Source: Sideroxydans sp.
Lineage (GTDB): Bacteria > Pseudomonadota > Gammaproteobacteria > Burkholderiales > Gallionellaceae
Length of the DNA: 64,000 nucleotides
Direction of reading: 5' to 3'
NCBI GenBank assembly: GCA_028710605.1
Contig: JAQTTU010000005.1
Location: 124,001-188,000, forward strand
The notes beneath the pieces were generated by a model, which ran no database searches, had not been told where the DNA came from, and saw nothing but the letters and a program-made list of their open reading frames with translations. The position numbers were made by a program, and so were the translations under genes. Positions 47,604-55,864 of this stretch are shown here, one piece after another; within the stretch, counting starts at the first letter, position 1; each line of letters begins with the position of its first letter.

Positions 47604-48650
47604 TTACTTCCACAGCGCCTTGCCGGAAGTGTCTTTGACTTGCGCTTTCCACGAGTCGCGGATCATGGTCTTCAGGTTGGCGGGCAGCGGCACGTAGTCC
47701 AGATCGGCGGCCAGCTTGTCGCCATTGACGAAGGCCCAGTCGAAGAACTTCAGCACTTCTTTTGCGTTCTCCACTTTTTCCTGAGACTTGTGGATCAGGA
47801 TGAAGGTCGCGCCAGTGATAGGCCAGCTATCCTTGCCCGGTTCGTTGGTCAGGATTTCATAGAAACCTTTGTCGGCATCCCACTTGGCGTTGGCGGCGGC
47901 AGCCTTGAAGCTGGAGTCGTTGGGGGAAACGTATTGGCCGTCGCGGTTCTTCAGTTGGGTGAAGGTCATTTTGTTCTGCAAGGCGTAAGCGTATTCCACA
48001 TAGCCGATGGAGTTCTTGCTGCGTTGCACGTAAGAAGCCACGCCCTCGTTACCCTTGCCGCCCATGCCGACCGGCCATGCCACTGCTTTGTCGCCGCCTA
48101 CGCTGCGTTTCCATTCCAGGCTGACTTGCGACAGATAGGTGGTGAAGATGAAGGTCGTGCCCGAGCCGTCAGCGCGGTGCACGACAAAGATGGACTGATC
48201 CGGCAAAGCGACACCGGCGTTATCAGCGGCGATACGCGGGTCATTCCACTTGGTGATCTTGCCCATGAAAATGTCGGCCAGCACTTTGCTGTCCAGCTTC
48301 AATTGGCCGGGGGCGACACCGGGGATGTTGACTACCGGAACTACGCCGCCGATCACGGCGGGGAACTGGGTCAGCCCGGCGAGCGCCAATTCGTTGGGGT
48401 TCATCGGGGCATCGGTCGCGCCGAAATCCACGGTCTTGGCCTGGATCTGCTTGATGCCGCCGCCGGAACCGATGGATTGGTAATTCATGCCCGCGCCGGT
48501 TTGCGCTTTGTAGGCTTCAGCCCACTTGGCGTAAATCGGGTAGGGGAAAGTCGCGCCAGCGCCGGTGATGTCAACGGCAAATGCCGTACCAGCAGACAGC
48601 AACGCCACAGACAGGCCGAGACTGCGCAGAAGTTGGTTCAATAAACTCAT
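47604..48650 (-). CDS. pstS: Phosphate-binding periplasmic protein PstS
   Basis: The 348-residue product has a signal peptide (about 1-25, ending GTAFAVD). The mature start has ITGAGATFPYPIYAKW, and phosphate-contacting segments SIGSGGGIKQI and DGSGTTFIFTTYL follow. The start follows GGAGG. A Pho box lies about 70 bases upstream, so expression should rise in phosphate limitation. Confidence 0.97.
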   Translation of the reverse strand: MSLLNQLLRSLGLSVALLSAGTAFAVDITGAGATFPYPIYAKWAEAYKAQTGAGMNYQSIGSGGGIKQIQAKTVDFGATDAPMNPNELALAGLTQFPAVIGGVVPVVNIPGVAPGQLKLDSKVLADIFMGKITKWNDPRIAADNAGVALPDQSIFVVHRADGSGTTFIFTTYLSQVSLEWKRSVGGDKAVAWPVGMGGKGNEGVASYVQRSKNSIGYVEYAYALQNKMTFTQLKNRDGQYVSPNDSSFKAAAANAKWDADKGFYEILTNEPGKDSWPITGATFILIHKSQEKVENAKEVLKFFDWAFVNGDKLAADLDYVPLPANLKTMIRDSWKAQVKDTSGKALWK

Positions 48651-48719
48651 TTTGATTCCTCCAATAGTTGCCGAGTGATGTGTGCCGTTTGCCAGCGGTG
48701 TGCATCCTATGCGAGGTTT

Positions 48720-48737
48720 GTTACACGATTATTACAG
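48720..48737 (-). promoter_or_regulatory. Pho box of the pst operon
   Basis: On the minus strand CTGTAATAATCGTGTAAC gives two 7-base direct repeats (CTGTAAT, GTGTAAC) separated by four bases, the PhoB-binding pattern. It is correctly placed upstream of pstS. Confidence 0.75.
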
Positions 48738-48890
48738 AGGCGATTAACGTGTCCGGCAACTTCGAGGCGAGTTGTTAACACCATGATTCTTATTGGCTGA
48801 AGCAAGAGCGGGCGGAATAGGCGAGGTGAACTCGAAATGATGCCGATTTCCGGGCGCATCGGGACAGTGGTTGCCCCGATGCGGAAAATG

Positions 48891-49547
48891 TTACTGGAAC
48901 TCGTAGGTGAAATTTATGCCGAGGTGTGAGCCGCTATAGGGGGCGGTTCCGGCTCCAGAGTATGTGATGCCAGAGGAGGTTAAGGTTTTTAGCTGGTACT
49001 TTTCCGATACGAAGCGGAAATTCAGCCAGCCTTGAGGTGCTACCTGATAACCGATTTCAGCGACTACGCCGGTGGTGTTTTCAAATGTGGCATTTTGAGT
49101 CAGTCCGCTGTATTCGGGAGAATTGATGAAGCGCATACCGCCGCCGAAACGGAAACGTTCCTTGCCGGTGTAGTAGGCCAGCACTTCAATCGGGAAACGG
49201 CTGAACGATAAGCTGCCATTGCTGCCGCTAACAGAATCGAAATGGTAGTTGGCGCTCAGCATCAGGGCGAGCGGCCTGTTTTCAAACTGGTATAAGCCGC
49301 CGATACCAAATTGCATCAAAGCTCCGCCCTTGATTGTGGCCGTGTCACCGTTGGAATAGATGGCAGTGGCAATCGTATCCCCGCCATAAGTCATACCACC
49401 ATTCACCACTACGTGAAATCCCGGCTTGGTGGGAGAAATTTTTGGAGCGGCAGGCACGCCTGCGGTTGTTTCGTCGGACAGTGCATGGGCATTTACAGCA
49501 AGAAGAAGCAGGGCGGAAGCTGAGAGAGACTGGAATAGAAGTTTCAC
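48891..49547 (-). CDS. Outer-membrane beta-barrel protein, paralogue 1 of 3
   Basis: The 218-residue product has a signal peptide (1-22, ending NAHA). Alternating beta-strand pattern and C-terminal Phe-rich strand (LGINFTYEFQ) suggest an eight-stranded barrel. Shared blocks with two other genes in this window are VNGGMTYGGDTI, FGIGGLYQF, PIEVLAYYTGKERFRFGGG, GYQ and NFRFVSEKYQ. The function is unknown to me; it is not a porin by size. Confidence 0.8.
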   Translation of the reverse strand: MKLLFQSLSASALLLLAVNAHALSDETTAGVPAAPKISPTKPGFHVVVNGGMTYGGDTIATAIYSNGDTATIKGGALMQFGIGGLYQFENRPLALMLSANYHFDSVSGSNGSLSFSRFPIEVLAYYTGKERFRFGGGMRFINSPEYSGLTQNATFENTTGVVAEIGYQVAPQGWLNFRFVSEKYQLKTLTSSGITYSGAGTAPYSGSHLGINFTYEFQ

Positions 49548-49678
49548 GACTTCACCTTTCGTGTGGTTGAGGGATATGGAAAGCAGCCGAAATTATATCC
49601 ATATCCAGATCATGGAAACCGCAATATATTTGATTTTTGTTACGGGAAATTTGTACACGGTCGCGCAATGAGTGCGGC

Positions 49679-49864
49679 TCAATGCACGGTGATCGCCAGA
49701 TAGCACAAGAACTGGGAAACGGTAAAAGCCAGCCACCAGCCGGAAGAGGCGAATGCGGAGGAAACCTTCTTTTCGTCGTCATGCCGGTAAAGGGCATAAA
49801 CACCTATCCCGTACATTACCAGCAACCCCAAACCAATCAGGACTACGCTTGTTGCGGAACTCAT
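49679..49864 (-). CDS. Small two-helix membrane protein
   Basis: The 61-residue product has hydrophobic helices at about 6-25 (VVLIGLGLLVMYGIGVYAL) and 41-59, separated by a charged loop RHDDEKKVSS. I do not recognise a family. It lies between an outer-membrane barrel gene and the PilZ-like gene on the same strand. Confidence 0.5.
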   Translation of the reverse strand: MSSATSVVLIGLGLLVMYGIGVYALYRHDDEKKVSSAFASSGWWLAFTVSQFLCYLAITVH

Positions 49865-49893
49865 GGTGTCACCATCTTATGTTGCGTTTGCGC

Positions 49894-50283
49894 CTAGGCG
49901 CGTTGGGCAGTTTGCATGAAGGGTTGCGGGTCGAAGTGCTGGCGCAACGTTCTTTCCAGTTCTTGCCGCCCGTCATTTTCGAAGTGGGCCAACTCGATCT
50001 CGGTAATAAATTTTCCATTCAGCACGTTGGTGACACGGCTGTTACCGATGATTTTGATGACTTTTTGCGGCGTGCTGTTCAGTGTCGGCGGGATGATCAA
50101 CTGCATGGCGACCCGTTTCTCCGGGCAGATGTTGTGGTCGCTCAGCATGCGTATGCTGCGCGTGGAAATTTCATGGGCGATCCCTTTTTGGATGCTGATC
50201 CCTTGTTCGTGCTGGTTGCAGTCGCACAGGAAGCGAACTCCCCAGTTGGTCTGGTAACGCGGAATATTCTGGTTTTCGTTCAT
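49894..50283 (-). CDS. PilZ-like domain protein
   Basis: The roughly 129-residue product has a short beta-rich domain beginning PRYQTNWGVRFLCDC, with HEISTRSIRML where PilZ domains have D/N-x-S-x-x-G. The canonical RxxxR and NxSxxG c-di-GMP residues are incomplete, so binding is uncertain. GGAG lies six bases before the ATG at 50283 and directly abuts an ATG two codons earlier, which decides for the later start. Confidence 0.55.
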   Translation of the reverse strand: MNENQNIPRYQTNWGVRFLCDCNQHEQGISIQKGIAHEISTRSIRMLSDHNICPEKRVAMQLIIPPTLNSTPQKVIKIIGNSRVTNVLNGKFITEIELAHFENDGRQELERTLRQHFDPQPFMQTAQRA

Positions 50284-50462
50284 TTGCATCTCCTTGTCTG
50301 GGGTCTGGCAAATTTGCTGGTATAAGTACGAAGTATCTGCTTTGACGAAGCAGAGTCAATATATCCGGCGGACTATGCAGTTGGAGAATGGATATAGGCA
50401 CAGGTCTATATCTCGGGCGAAAAAGGTATAGATAATCGTTCTGCCGCCAAATGCGGAAAAGA

Positions 50463-50494
50463 TATAATTGCCGCATAGCGATATTGCTCGCTAT
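50463..50494 (+). promoter_or_regulatory. TATAAT and inverted repeat upstream of the PsiF-like gene
   Basis: TATAAT (50463-50468) has only a poor -35. Directly downstream ATAGCGA and TCGCTAT (50475-50494) form a palindrome that could be an operator or a leader hairpin. No Pho box was seen here. Confidence 0.45.
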
Positions 50495-50525
50495 ATCGTT
50501 CAACCAAATTCTGGAGAGAAGAAAA

Positions 50526-50795
50526 ATGCGTAATCTGATCGTTGCCGCCATCGCCACTTTGTTTGTTGTCAACACTGCATTTGCCGCATCCTGCGCGGAT
50601 CAGGCCGTGAGCAAAGATGGCAAACCTCTGGCGGGTGCCGCCAAAGCCGCTTCCATTAAAAAATGCGAGAAAGAAGCCGCTGCTGCGGCAACTGCTGCTT
50701 GCGAAACCAAGGCGGTCAGCAAAGACGGCAAGCCTTTGGCCGGTGCAGCCAAAGCCGCATCCATCAAGAAATGCCAAGCGGATGCCAAGAAGTAA
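50526..50795 (+). CDS. Periplasmic PsiF-repeat-like protein
   Basis: The 89-residue product has a signal peptide (1-20, ending NTAFA). Two near-identical tandem repeats follow, each built of AVSKDGKPLAGAAKAASIKK and a Cys at each end. The Cys-x-...-KKC pattern resembles PsiF repeats of the phosphate-starvation protein PsiF. The gene lies close to pstSCAB but on the other strand. Disulfides within each repeat are likely; function is unknown. Confidence 0.65.
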   Translation: MRNLIVAAIATLFVVNTAFAASCADQAVSKDGKPLAGAAKAASIKKCEKEAAAAATAACETKAVSKDGKPLAGAAKAASIKKCQADAKK

Positions 50796-50820
50796 TTTGA
50801 ATTAACTGGTACTGATGCGT

Positions 50821-50843
50821 TCCGGCGGGTATATCCCGCCGGA
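50821..50843 (+). terminator. Hairpin after the PsiF-like gene
   Basis: TCCGGCGGG, TATAT and CCCGCCGGA form a perfect stem followed by ATGCTTTTC. The T-run is imperfect, so terminator strength is uncertain. Confidence 0.6.
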
Positions 50844-50856
50844 ATGCTTTTCGGGA

Positions 50857-52965
50857 ATGGTTTTTATGCTGGCCTGGAAAAACGGACAACCTTTTTCTGA
50901 TCGCTTCGGCGATGTGTATTTCTCCGCCGATTCCGGTCTGGAAGAAACGCGCCATGTATTTCTGCAAGGCAACTCGCTGGCCGAACGCTTCGCCGCTTTG
51001 CGCGCAGGCGAAAGTATCTGCATCGGCGAGACCGGATTTGGCACAGGGCTAAATTTTTTGTGCGCATGGCAGTTGTTCGAGCAAGTCGCTGTGGCGGGCG
51101 CGAGCCTGGATTTTTTCAGCGTCGAAAAATTTCCGTTGCAGGATGACGAGCTGCGTGCCGCATTGGCGCTGTGGCCGGAATTGCATGCGCAAGCAGAAAC
51201 CTTGCTGGCGCGCTGGCATAGGCGAGTGCCGGGATGGAATCGCTGGCACTTTGCCAACGGGCGCGTGCGCCTGACACTGGCGATAAACGATGCCGGAGAA
51301 GCTTTGTCGCAATTGCCCGCAGGCGGCGTGGATGCGTGGTTTCTGGACGGTTTTTCGCCCGCGAAAAATCCAGAGATGTGGAGCGATGCGGTGCTGGCGA
51401 ACATCGCGCGCGCCTCGCGCGAAGGCGCGACCCTGGCGACTTACACCAGCGCGGGTTGGGTGCGGCGCGGCTTGCAGCAGGCAGGATTTGCCGTGGAGAA
51501 AGTGCCGGGGTTTGGCAGCAAGCGCGAGATGGTGAGGGGCGTGTTGGCAATAGGGTGTGAGGTTCGGACAGGGTGTTCCCCCACCCTCAATCCCTCCCCC
51601 GGCGGGAGAGGGAAGCCGAGCGCTGCTTTTACTTCAGAGCGAAACTCCCACTCCCTCTCCCTCCGGGGGAGGGCTGGGGTGGGGGAACACTTCACGCATA
51701 CAATCGCTCCAGGAAAAACTCCCCGCACCGCCCTCATCATCGGCGGCGGCATCGCCGGATGCGCCGCCGCGCATGCGCTGGCACAACGCGGCATTACCGT
51801 CACGCTGATCGAGCGTGCAGCTCACCTTGCCACAGAAGGCTCAGGTAATCCGCGCGGCATCCTGCATGCGCGCTATGGTGCGGGCGACAACCCTTTGCAC
51901 CGATTTGTGCTGGCCGCTTACGGTCATGCGCTGGCTTTGCTCGACGAAGCTGTGCCGGTGGATGGAATCAATCGTGCCGAATGCGGCCTGCTGCAACTGG
52001 CATGCAGCGAAGTCGAAAGCAAACGCATCGCGCGCCTGGCGCAACTGGAATGGCCTGCGCACCTGATGCAGTTCGTGGATGCGGCGCAAGCGACACAACT
52101 GGCAGGGGTCGAGATGATGACGGGCGGGCTGTGGTTTCCCGGCGGCGGCTGGGTCGTTCCGCCCAAGGTGTGCGCGGCGCTGGCGAGCGATGCGCGCATT
52201 ACGCAGCTTCTGGGGCACGAGGTCGAAACGCTGGACAAGACCGAGACAGGTTGGTGTGCGAGCGGACATGATGTGCAAGGCAATACATGGAAAGCAGAAG
52301 CCGATGTCGTGCTGGTGTGCTGCGCGCATGCGGCGAAAAAGCTCGCCGCGTTTGCGCACTTCCCGCTTACGGCGGTGCGCGGACAAATTACCATCGTGCC
52401 GCAAAGCGCATCCAGCAAGGCTTTACGGGCAGTGGTGTGCGGCGACGGCTATTGCGCGCCGGCAGTGGACGGCGTGCATGTCACCGGTGCGACGCATGCG
52501 TTCGACGATGAATCGACCGAGATTCGCGCGGGCGATCACGCGGAGAATCTGGCTAAATTGGCGGAATATGCGCCGCGTTTATATGAGGCGCTAAACCAGT
52601 CCCTTCCCCCTTGCAGGGGGAAGGCTAGGATGGGGGTGGAAATGTTGGGTGACAGCACTTCTACCTCCTCCCTAACCCTCCCCCTGCAAGGGGGAGGGGA
52701 TGCTGGTTTTGGCGGATTTGCGGGGCTAGTTGGCCGTGCCTCCGTGCGTTGCTCCGCTCCCGGCTCGATGCCGCTGGTGGGCAAAGTGCAAGAGGGGCTG
52801 TATTGCAGCCTGGCTCACGGCACGCGCGGTTTGCTCTCCGCCGGAATTGCCGGAGAAGTGCTGGCGGCGCAGATCTGCGGGCAGTTACCGCCGCTGCCCG
52901 CATCCATTCTCGCCGCGCTTGATCCGTTGCCAAGAGTTAAAAATAAAGGAAAATGCGCAACATGA
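50857..52965 (+). CDS. mnmC: Bifunctional tRNA mnm5s2U biosynthesis protein MnmC with two repeat-encoded inserts
   Basis: The N-terminal methyltransferase half begins WKNGQPFSDRFGDVYFS and has GETGFGTGLNFLCAW and LDGFSPAKNPEMW. The C-terminal FAD oxidoreductase half has ALIIGGGIAGCAAAHAL. Together they convert cmnm5 to mnm5 at the tRNA wobble uridine. A dispersed repeat supplies about 40 residues of the linker between the halves (near GCSPTLNPSPGGRG). A second one supplies about 37 residues in the C-terminal domain (near QSLPPCRGKARMG). Both keep the frame open. ATG 50857 or 50866 are the plausible starts; the earlier 50815 ATG runs through the preceding hairpin. Whether the second insert is tolerated is open. 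Confidence 0.92.
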   Translation: MVFMLAWKNGQPFSDRFGDVYFSADSGLEETRHVFLQGNSLAERFAALRAGESICIGETGFGTGLNFLCAWQLFEQVAVAGASLDFFSVEKFPLQDDELRAALALWPELHAQAETLLARWHRRVPGWNRWHFANGRVRLTLAINDAGEALSQLPAGGVDAWFLDGFSPAKNPEMWSDAVLANIARASREGATLATYTSAGWVRRGLQQAGFAVEKVPGFGSKREMVRGVLAIGCEVRTGCSPTLNPSPGGRGKPSAAFTSERNSHSLSLRGRAGVGEHFTHTIAPGKTPRTALIIGGGIAGCAAAHALAQRGITVTLIERAAHLATEGSGNPRGILHARYGAGDNPLHRFVLAAYGHALALLDEAVPVDGINRAECGLLQLACSEVESKRIARLAQLEWPAHLMQFVDAAQATQLAGVEMMTGGLWFPGGGWVVPPKVCAALASDARITQLLGHEVETLDKTETGWCASGHDVQGNTWKAEADVVLVCCAHAAKKLAAFAHFPLTAVRGQITIVPQSASSKALRAVVCGDGYCAPAVDGVHVTGATHAFDDESTEIRAGDHAENLAKLAEYAPRLYEALNQSLPPCRGKARMGVEMLGDSTSTSSLTLPLQGGGDAGFGGFAGLVGRASVRCSAPGSMPLVGKVQEGLYCSLAHGTRGLLSAGIAGEVLAAQICGQLPPLPASILAALDPLPRVKNKGKCAT
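51573..51690. repeat. Palindromic repeat inserted in the mnmC linker
   Basis: Ends GTGTTCCCCCACCC and GGGTGGGGGAACAC are exact complements and bracket two CCCTCCCCCGGCGGGAGAGGG-like hairpins. The 118-bp unit is in frame. Confidence 0.9.
52597..52708. repeat. Palindromic repeat inserted in the mnmC oxidoreductase domain
   Basis: Arms CCAGTCCCTTCCCCCTTGCA and TGCAAGGGGGAGGGGATGC-type complement surround a short core. The reading frame continues through it. Confidence 0.88.
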
Positions 52966-53897
52966 AAAAAACACCGCCTCCCGAATATCCCGAAATCCGC
53001 GCAGGCCAATCCATCGAGTTGCTGAAGGCGCTGCACATCCTCACGCGCGACGGCAAGATGAACCAGGATTCGCGGCGCAAGCTGAAACAGGTGTATCACT
53101 TGTATCAGTTCATCGAGCCCTTGCTGCAAGAGGTGCGCAACGATCATTACGACATCACGCTGGTGGATCACGGCGCAGGCAAGTCGTATCTGGGATTCAT
53201 TCTGTACGATTTGTTCTTCAAGAACCTTAAACCCATCCCCGCCCCAGCCCTCCCCTTGAAGGGGAGGGAGCAAGAACTCTCCCCCCTTCAAGGGGGGAGT
53301 TGGAGGGGGGATGGGGTAGATGACGCGCACATCTACGGCATCGAGACGCGCGAGGAACTGGTCACGCATTCGCGCGAACTGGCGCAGCTCTTGGGCTTCG
53401 GCGGCATGTCATTTTTGAATCTGTCGGTGGCGGAATCCATTGTCTCGGACAAATTGCCCGCCAAGGTGGATGTGGTGACGGCGCTGCATGCCTGCGATAC
53501 CGCGACCGACGATGCGATCCATTTTGCGCTGAAGAAGCAGGCCAAGCACATTGTGCTGGTTCCCTGTTGTCAGGCCGAAGTGGCGGCGGTGTTGCGCAAG
53601 AACAAGGGCAAGCAGTTGGCGAAAGATGCGCTCACCGAGCTGTGGCGGCATCCGATTCACACGCGCGAGTTCGGCAGCCACCTCACCAACGTGTTGCGCT
53701 GCCTGCAACTGGAGGCGCACGGCTATCAAGTCACCGTCACCGAGCTGGTGGGCTGGGAACATTCGATGAAGAACGAGCTGATTATCGCCAGCTACAAAAA
53801 CCTGCCGCGTCAGCGTGCGGCGGAACGTTTGCACGAGGTGTTGCACAGTGTGGGCTTGGAGGAAATGAGCGAACGGTTTTTTGTTGAGAGGATTTAA
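52962..53897 (+). CDS. Class I SAM-dependent methyltransferase (Methyltransf_32-like) with a repeat-encoded insert
   Basis: The roughly 311-residue product has a SAM-binding motif LVDHGAGKSYLGFILYD and later VVTALHACDTATDDAI and VLVPCCQAEVA, the pattern of METTL25/GSTCD-type methyltransferases. The substrate is unknown. A dispersed repeat (53231-53318) encodes about 29 residues (PAPALPLKGREQE region) just after the SAM motif, splitting the Rossmann fold between FFKN and DAHIYGIE. The ATG at 52962 overlaps the mnmC stop (ATGA); one three codons earlier lies too close to AAGGA. Confidence 0.8.
   Translation: MKKTPPPEYPEIRAGQSIELLKALHILTRDGKMNQDSRRKLKQVYHLYQFIEPLLQEVRNDHYDITLVDHGAGKSYLGFILYDLFFKNLKPIPAPALPLKGREQELSPLQGGSWRGDGVDDAHIYGIETREELVTHSRELAQLLGFGGMSFLNLSVAESIVSDKLPAKVDVVTALHACDTATDDAIHFALKKQAKHIVLVPCCQAEVAAVLRKNKGKQLAKDALTELWRHPIHTREFGSHLTNVLRCLQLEAHGYQVTVTELVGWEHSMKNELIIASYKNLPRQRAAERLHEVLHSVGLEEMSERFFVERI
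53231..53318. repeat. Palindromic repeat inserted in the methyltransferase gene
   Basis: CCCATCCCCGCCCCAGCCCT and the complementary GGAGGGGGGATGGGG arm enclose CCCCTTGAAGGGG and CCCCCTTCAAGGGGGG hairpins. The frame is preserved. Confidence 0.88.
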
Positions 53898-53915
53898 TGC
53901 AGCACTGCTTGTAGA

Positions 53916-53980
53916 TGCCCGTCAATCGGCGATCCGCAATGGGTGGTTCGTGGAGATGGCCGTATTTACTGGCTTGCGGG
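53916..53980 (+). repeat. Copy of the 65-bp CAATAGGCGATC...GATGCCCGTATTTATTGG repeat
   Basis: A forward copy between the methyltransferase and hemoglobin genes. Confidence 0.8.
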
Positions 53981-54017
53981 CTTGTTGTGATTTTTGATAT
54001 TAACCAAGGGGAAGAAG

Positions 54018-54413
54018 ATGCCAAACAGCAATGACACGCGCTCGCATTACGAGCGCATCGGCGGCGAAGAGAAGGTGCGCGCACTGGTACAACGCTTCTA
54101 TCAATTGATGGATACATCGCCGGAGTTGCAGGGCGTGCGCAAGATGCATGCGGCCGACCTGAAAGGTTCGGAAGAGAAATTATTCATGTTTCTCTCCGGC
54201 TGGTTTAACGGCCCGCAGTTGTTTGTAAAAAAGTTCGGACAACCCAAATTGCGCCAGCGCCACCTGCCGTTTGCGATCGGCGATGCAGAGCGCGACCAGT
54301 GGATGCTGTGCATGAAACAGGCGATGGACGATGTGGTGGAGGATGAAGCGTTGCGCAAGGAATTGCTGGCGGCTTTCGGCAAAGTGGCCGATTTTATGCG
54401 CAACAAGGAGTAG
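54018..54413 (+). CDS. Group II truncated hemoglobin
   Basis: The 131-residue product has the 2-on-2 globin pattern: YERIGGEEKVRALVQRFY, FLSGWFNGPQLFVKKFG, the proximal His in RQRHLPFAIG and the TrpG8 in RDQWMLCM. It would bind O2 or NO in the cytoplasm. The ATG follows GGGGAAGAAG. No partner reductase is nearby. Confidence 0.92.
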   Translation: MPNSNDTRSHYERIGGEEKVRALVQRFYQLMDTSPELQGVRKMHAADLKGSEEKLFMFLSGWFNGPQLFVKKFGQPKLRQRHLPFAIGDAERDQWMLCMKQAMDDVVEDEALRKELLAAFGKVADFMRNKE

Positions 54414-54420
54414 GTTTTTG

Positions 54421-54527
54421 CTCCCTTCTCCCGCAGGCGGGAGAAGGGCTGGGGATGAGGGTTTGAAAATATTCGCAAGGTTTGACAGCCCTCACCCCAA
54501 CCCCTCTCCCGCCTGCGGGCGAGGGGC
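54421..54527. repeat. Paired CCTCACCCCAACCCCTCTCCC-family repeats
   Basis: The arms CTCCCTTCTCCCGCAGGCGG and GCCTGCGGGCGAGGGG face each other between the convergent hemoglobin and NUDIX genes, closely like 19392-19505. Confidence 0.85.
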
Positions 54528-54530
54528 TAT

Positions 54531-55076
54531 TCACTTGCGTACCGGCGGTTCCAGATCGGCGGTGTGAAATTTGAATTCGCCGGTTTTGCGGTCGGCGAAG
54601 AATTGTTCCAGCGTGGTGCGTATCGGGCGGAAGGCCAGCGTGTCCCACGGGATTTCGTTCTCGGCGAACAGTTGCACTTCCAGACTTTCCACACCCGGCG
54701 AGAAATCCAGATCGAGCAACGTGGCGCGGAACAACAACTGTACCTGGTTGATGTAGGGCAGGTTGTACAAGGCGTACAGGTCGAGAATCTTCACGCGGGC
54801 ATTGGCTTCTTCCAGCGTTTCGCGCGCCGCGCCCTGCCATGCCGCTTCCCCGTTTTCCATAAATCCCGCTGGCAATGTCCACAGGCCGTGTCTGGGCTCA
54901 ATGGCGCGGCGGCAGAGCAGCACGCGCCCGTCTTCCCATTCGGGAATACATCCGACAATGATTTTGGGATTCTGGTAATGAATGGTGGCGCATTCGGTGC
55001 AGATGTAGCGCTCGCGGTGGTCGTCATGCGGCATGCGCAGGACGACCGGGGCTCCGCACTCCGCGCAATACTTCAT
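54531..55076 (-). CDS. NUDIX hydrolase with N-terminal zinc ribbon
   Basis: The 181-residue product starts with a zinc ribbon (YCAECGAPV ... YICTECATIHYQNPK). The Nudix box is GFMENGEAAWQGAARETLEE, followed by EANARV. This layout resembles NudC-like or small zinc-ribbon Nudix proteins that hydrolyse nucleotide diphosphate derivatives. The ATG at 55076 overlaps the bamD stop; an in-frame ATG five codons upstream is possible. Confidence 0.88.
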   Translation of the reverse strand: MKYCAECGAPVVLRMPHDDHRERYICTECATIHYQNPKIIVGCIPEWEDGRVLLCRRAIEPRHGLWTLPAGFMENGEAAWQGAARETLEEANARVKILDLYALYNLPYINQVQLLFRATLLDLDFSPGVESLEVQLFAENEIPWDTLAFRPIRTTLEQFFADRKTGEFKFHTADLEPPVRK

Positions 55077-55864
55077 TTCCAGAATTGCCACCAGGGGGCT
55101 TCGTGTTCGGGGAAGAATGAACGCGAGGGTTTGATGCCATCCTTGGCGATGTTCTGGTCGAGCACGCGCTGGGTGTCGCGGCTCAGATCATTCAGGCCGA
55201 GCGCGGCGTAGGCCTGCACCAGAATTTGCAGGGCATCGCGCGTTTGCGGTGTCTGCGGATAGTCGATCAGCACGAGTTTGGCGCGGTTCGCCGCCGCCAC
55301 ATACGCGCCGCGCCGCAGGTAGTAACTCGCCACGTGGATGTCGTGGCTGGCCAGCGTGATCAGCAGGTATTGCATGCGCAAGCGCGCGTCCGGCGTGTAG
55401 GGGCTGTCCGGGAAGCGCGTGACCAGTTCGCGGAAAGCCTCGAAAGAATCGCGCAACGCCGCCGGGTCGCGCTCGGACGGGTCCTGCTTGAAGGTGGTGC
55501 CGAACAGGCTGTTGATGTTTTCGTTGAAGTTGATGAGCCCCTTGAGATAGAACGCGTAATCCAGATGCGCGCTGTTGGGGTACATCTTCGCAAACTGGTC
55601 CAGCGCGCTGATTGCCGCTGCCGGTTCGTCGTGTTTGTAATAGGCGTAGGCGATTTCCATTTGCGCCTGCTGCGCGTAGCGGCCGTATGGATAGCGCGCT
55701 TGCAGCGTTTCAAATTTCTTGATGGCGGACTCGAAGTTGTGATCCTCCATCGTCGCTTTTGCCTGGGAATAGAGCTCGTCGGCGGAAAGATTCTGGTCTT
55801 TTGCGGGGTCTGAACCGCAAGCAACTAACGTGAGCAGGAGGAAAACGGCTAAACTATGACGCAT
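55073..55864 (-). CDS. bamD: Outer membrane protein assembly factor BamD
   Basis: The 263-residue lipoprotein has lipobox LVAC (Cys16) after MRHSLAVFLLLT. Five TPR-like repeats follow, including LYSQAKATMEDHNFESAIKKF and RYAQQAQMEIAYAYYKHDE. It is an essential BAM complex component. It is divergent from rluD with overlapping starts, the standard proteobacterial arrangement. Confidence 0.96.
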   Translation of the reverse strand: MRHSLAVFLLLTLVACGSDPAKDQNLSADELYSQAKATMEDHNFESAIKKFETLQARYPYGRYAQQAQMEIAYAYYKHDEPAAAISALDQFAKMYPNSAHLDYAFYLKGLINFNENINSLFGTTFKQDPSERDPAALRDSFEAFRELVTRFPDSPYTPDARLRMQYLLITLASHDIHVASYYLRRGAYVAAANRAKLVLIDYPQTPQTRDALQILVQAYAALGLNDLSRDTQRVLDQNIAKDGIKPSRSFFPEHEAPWWQFWK

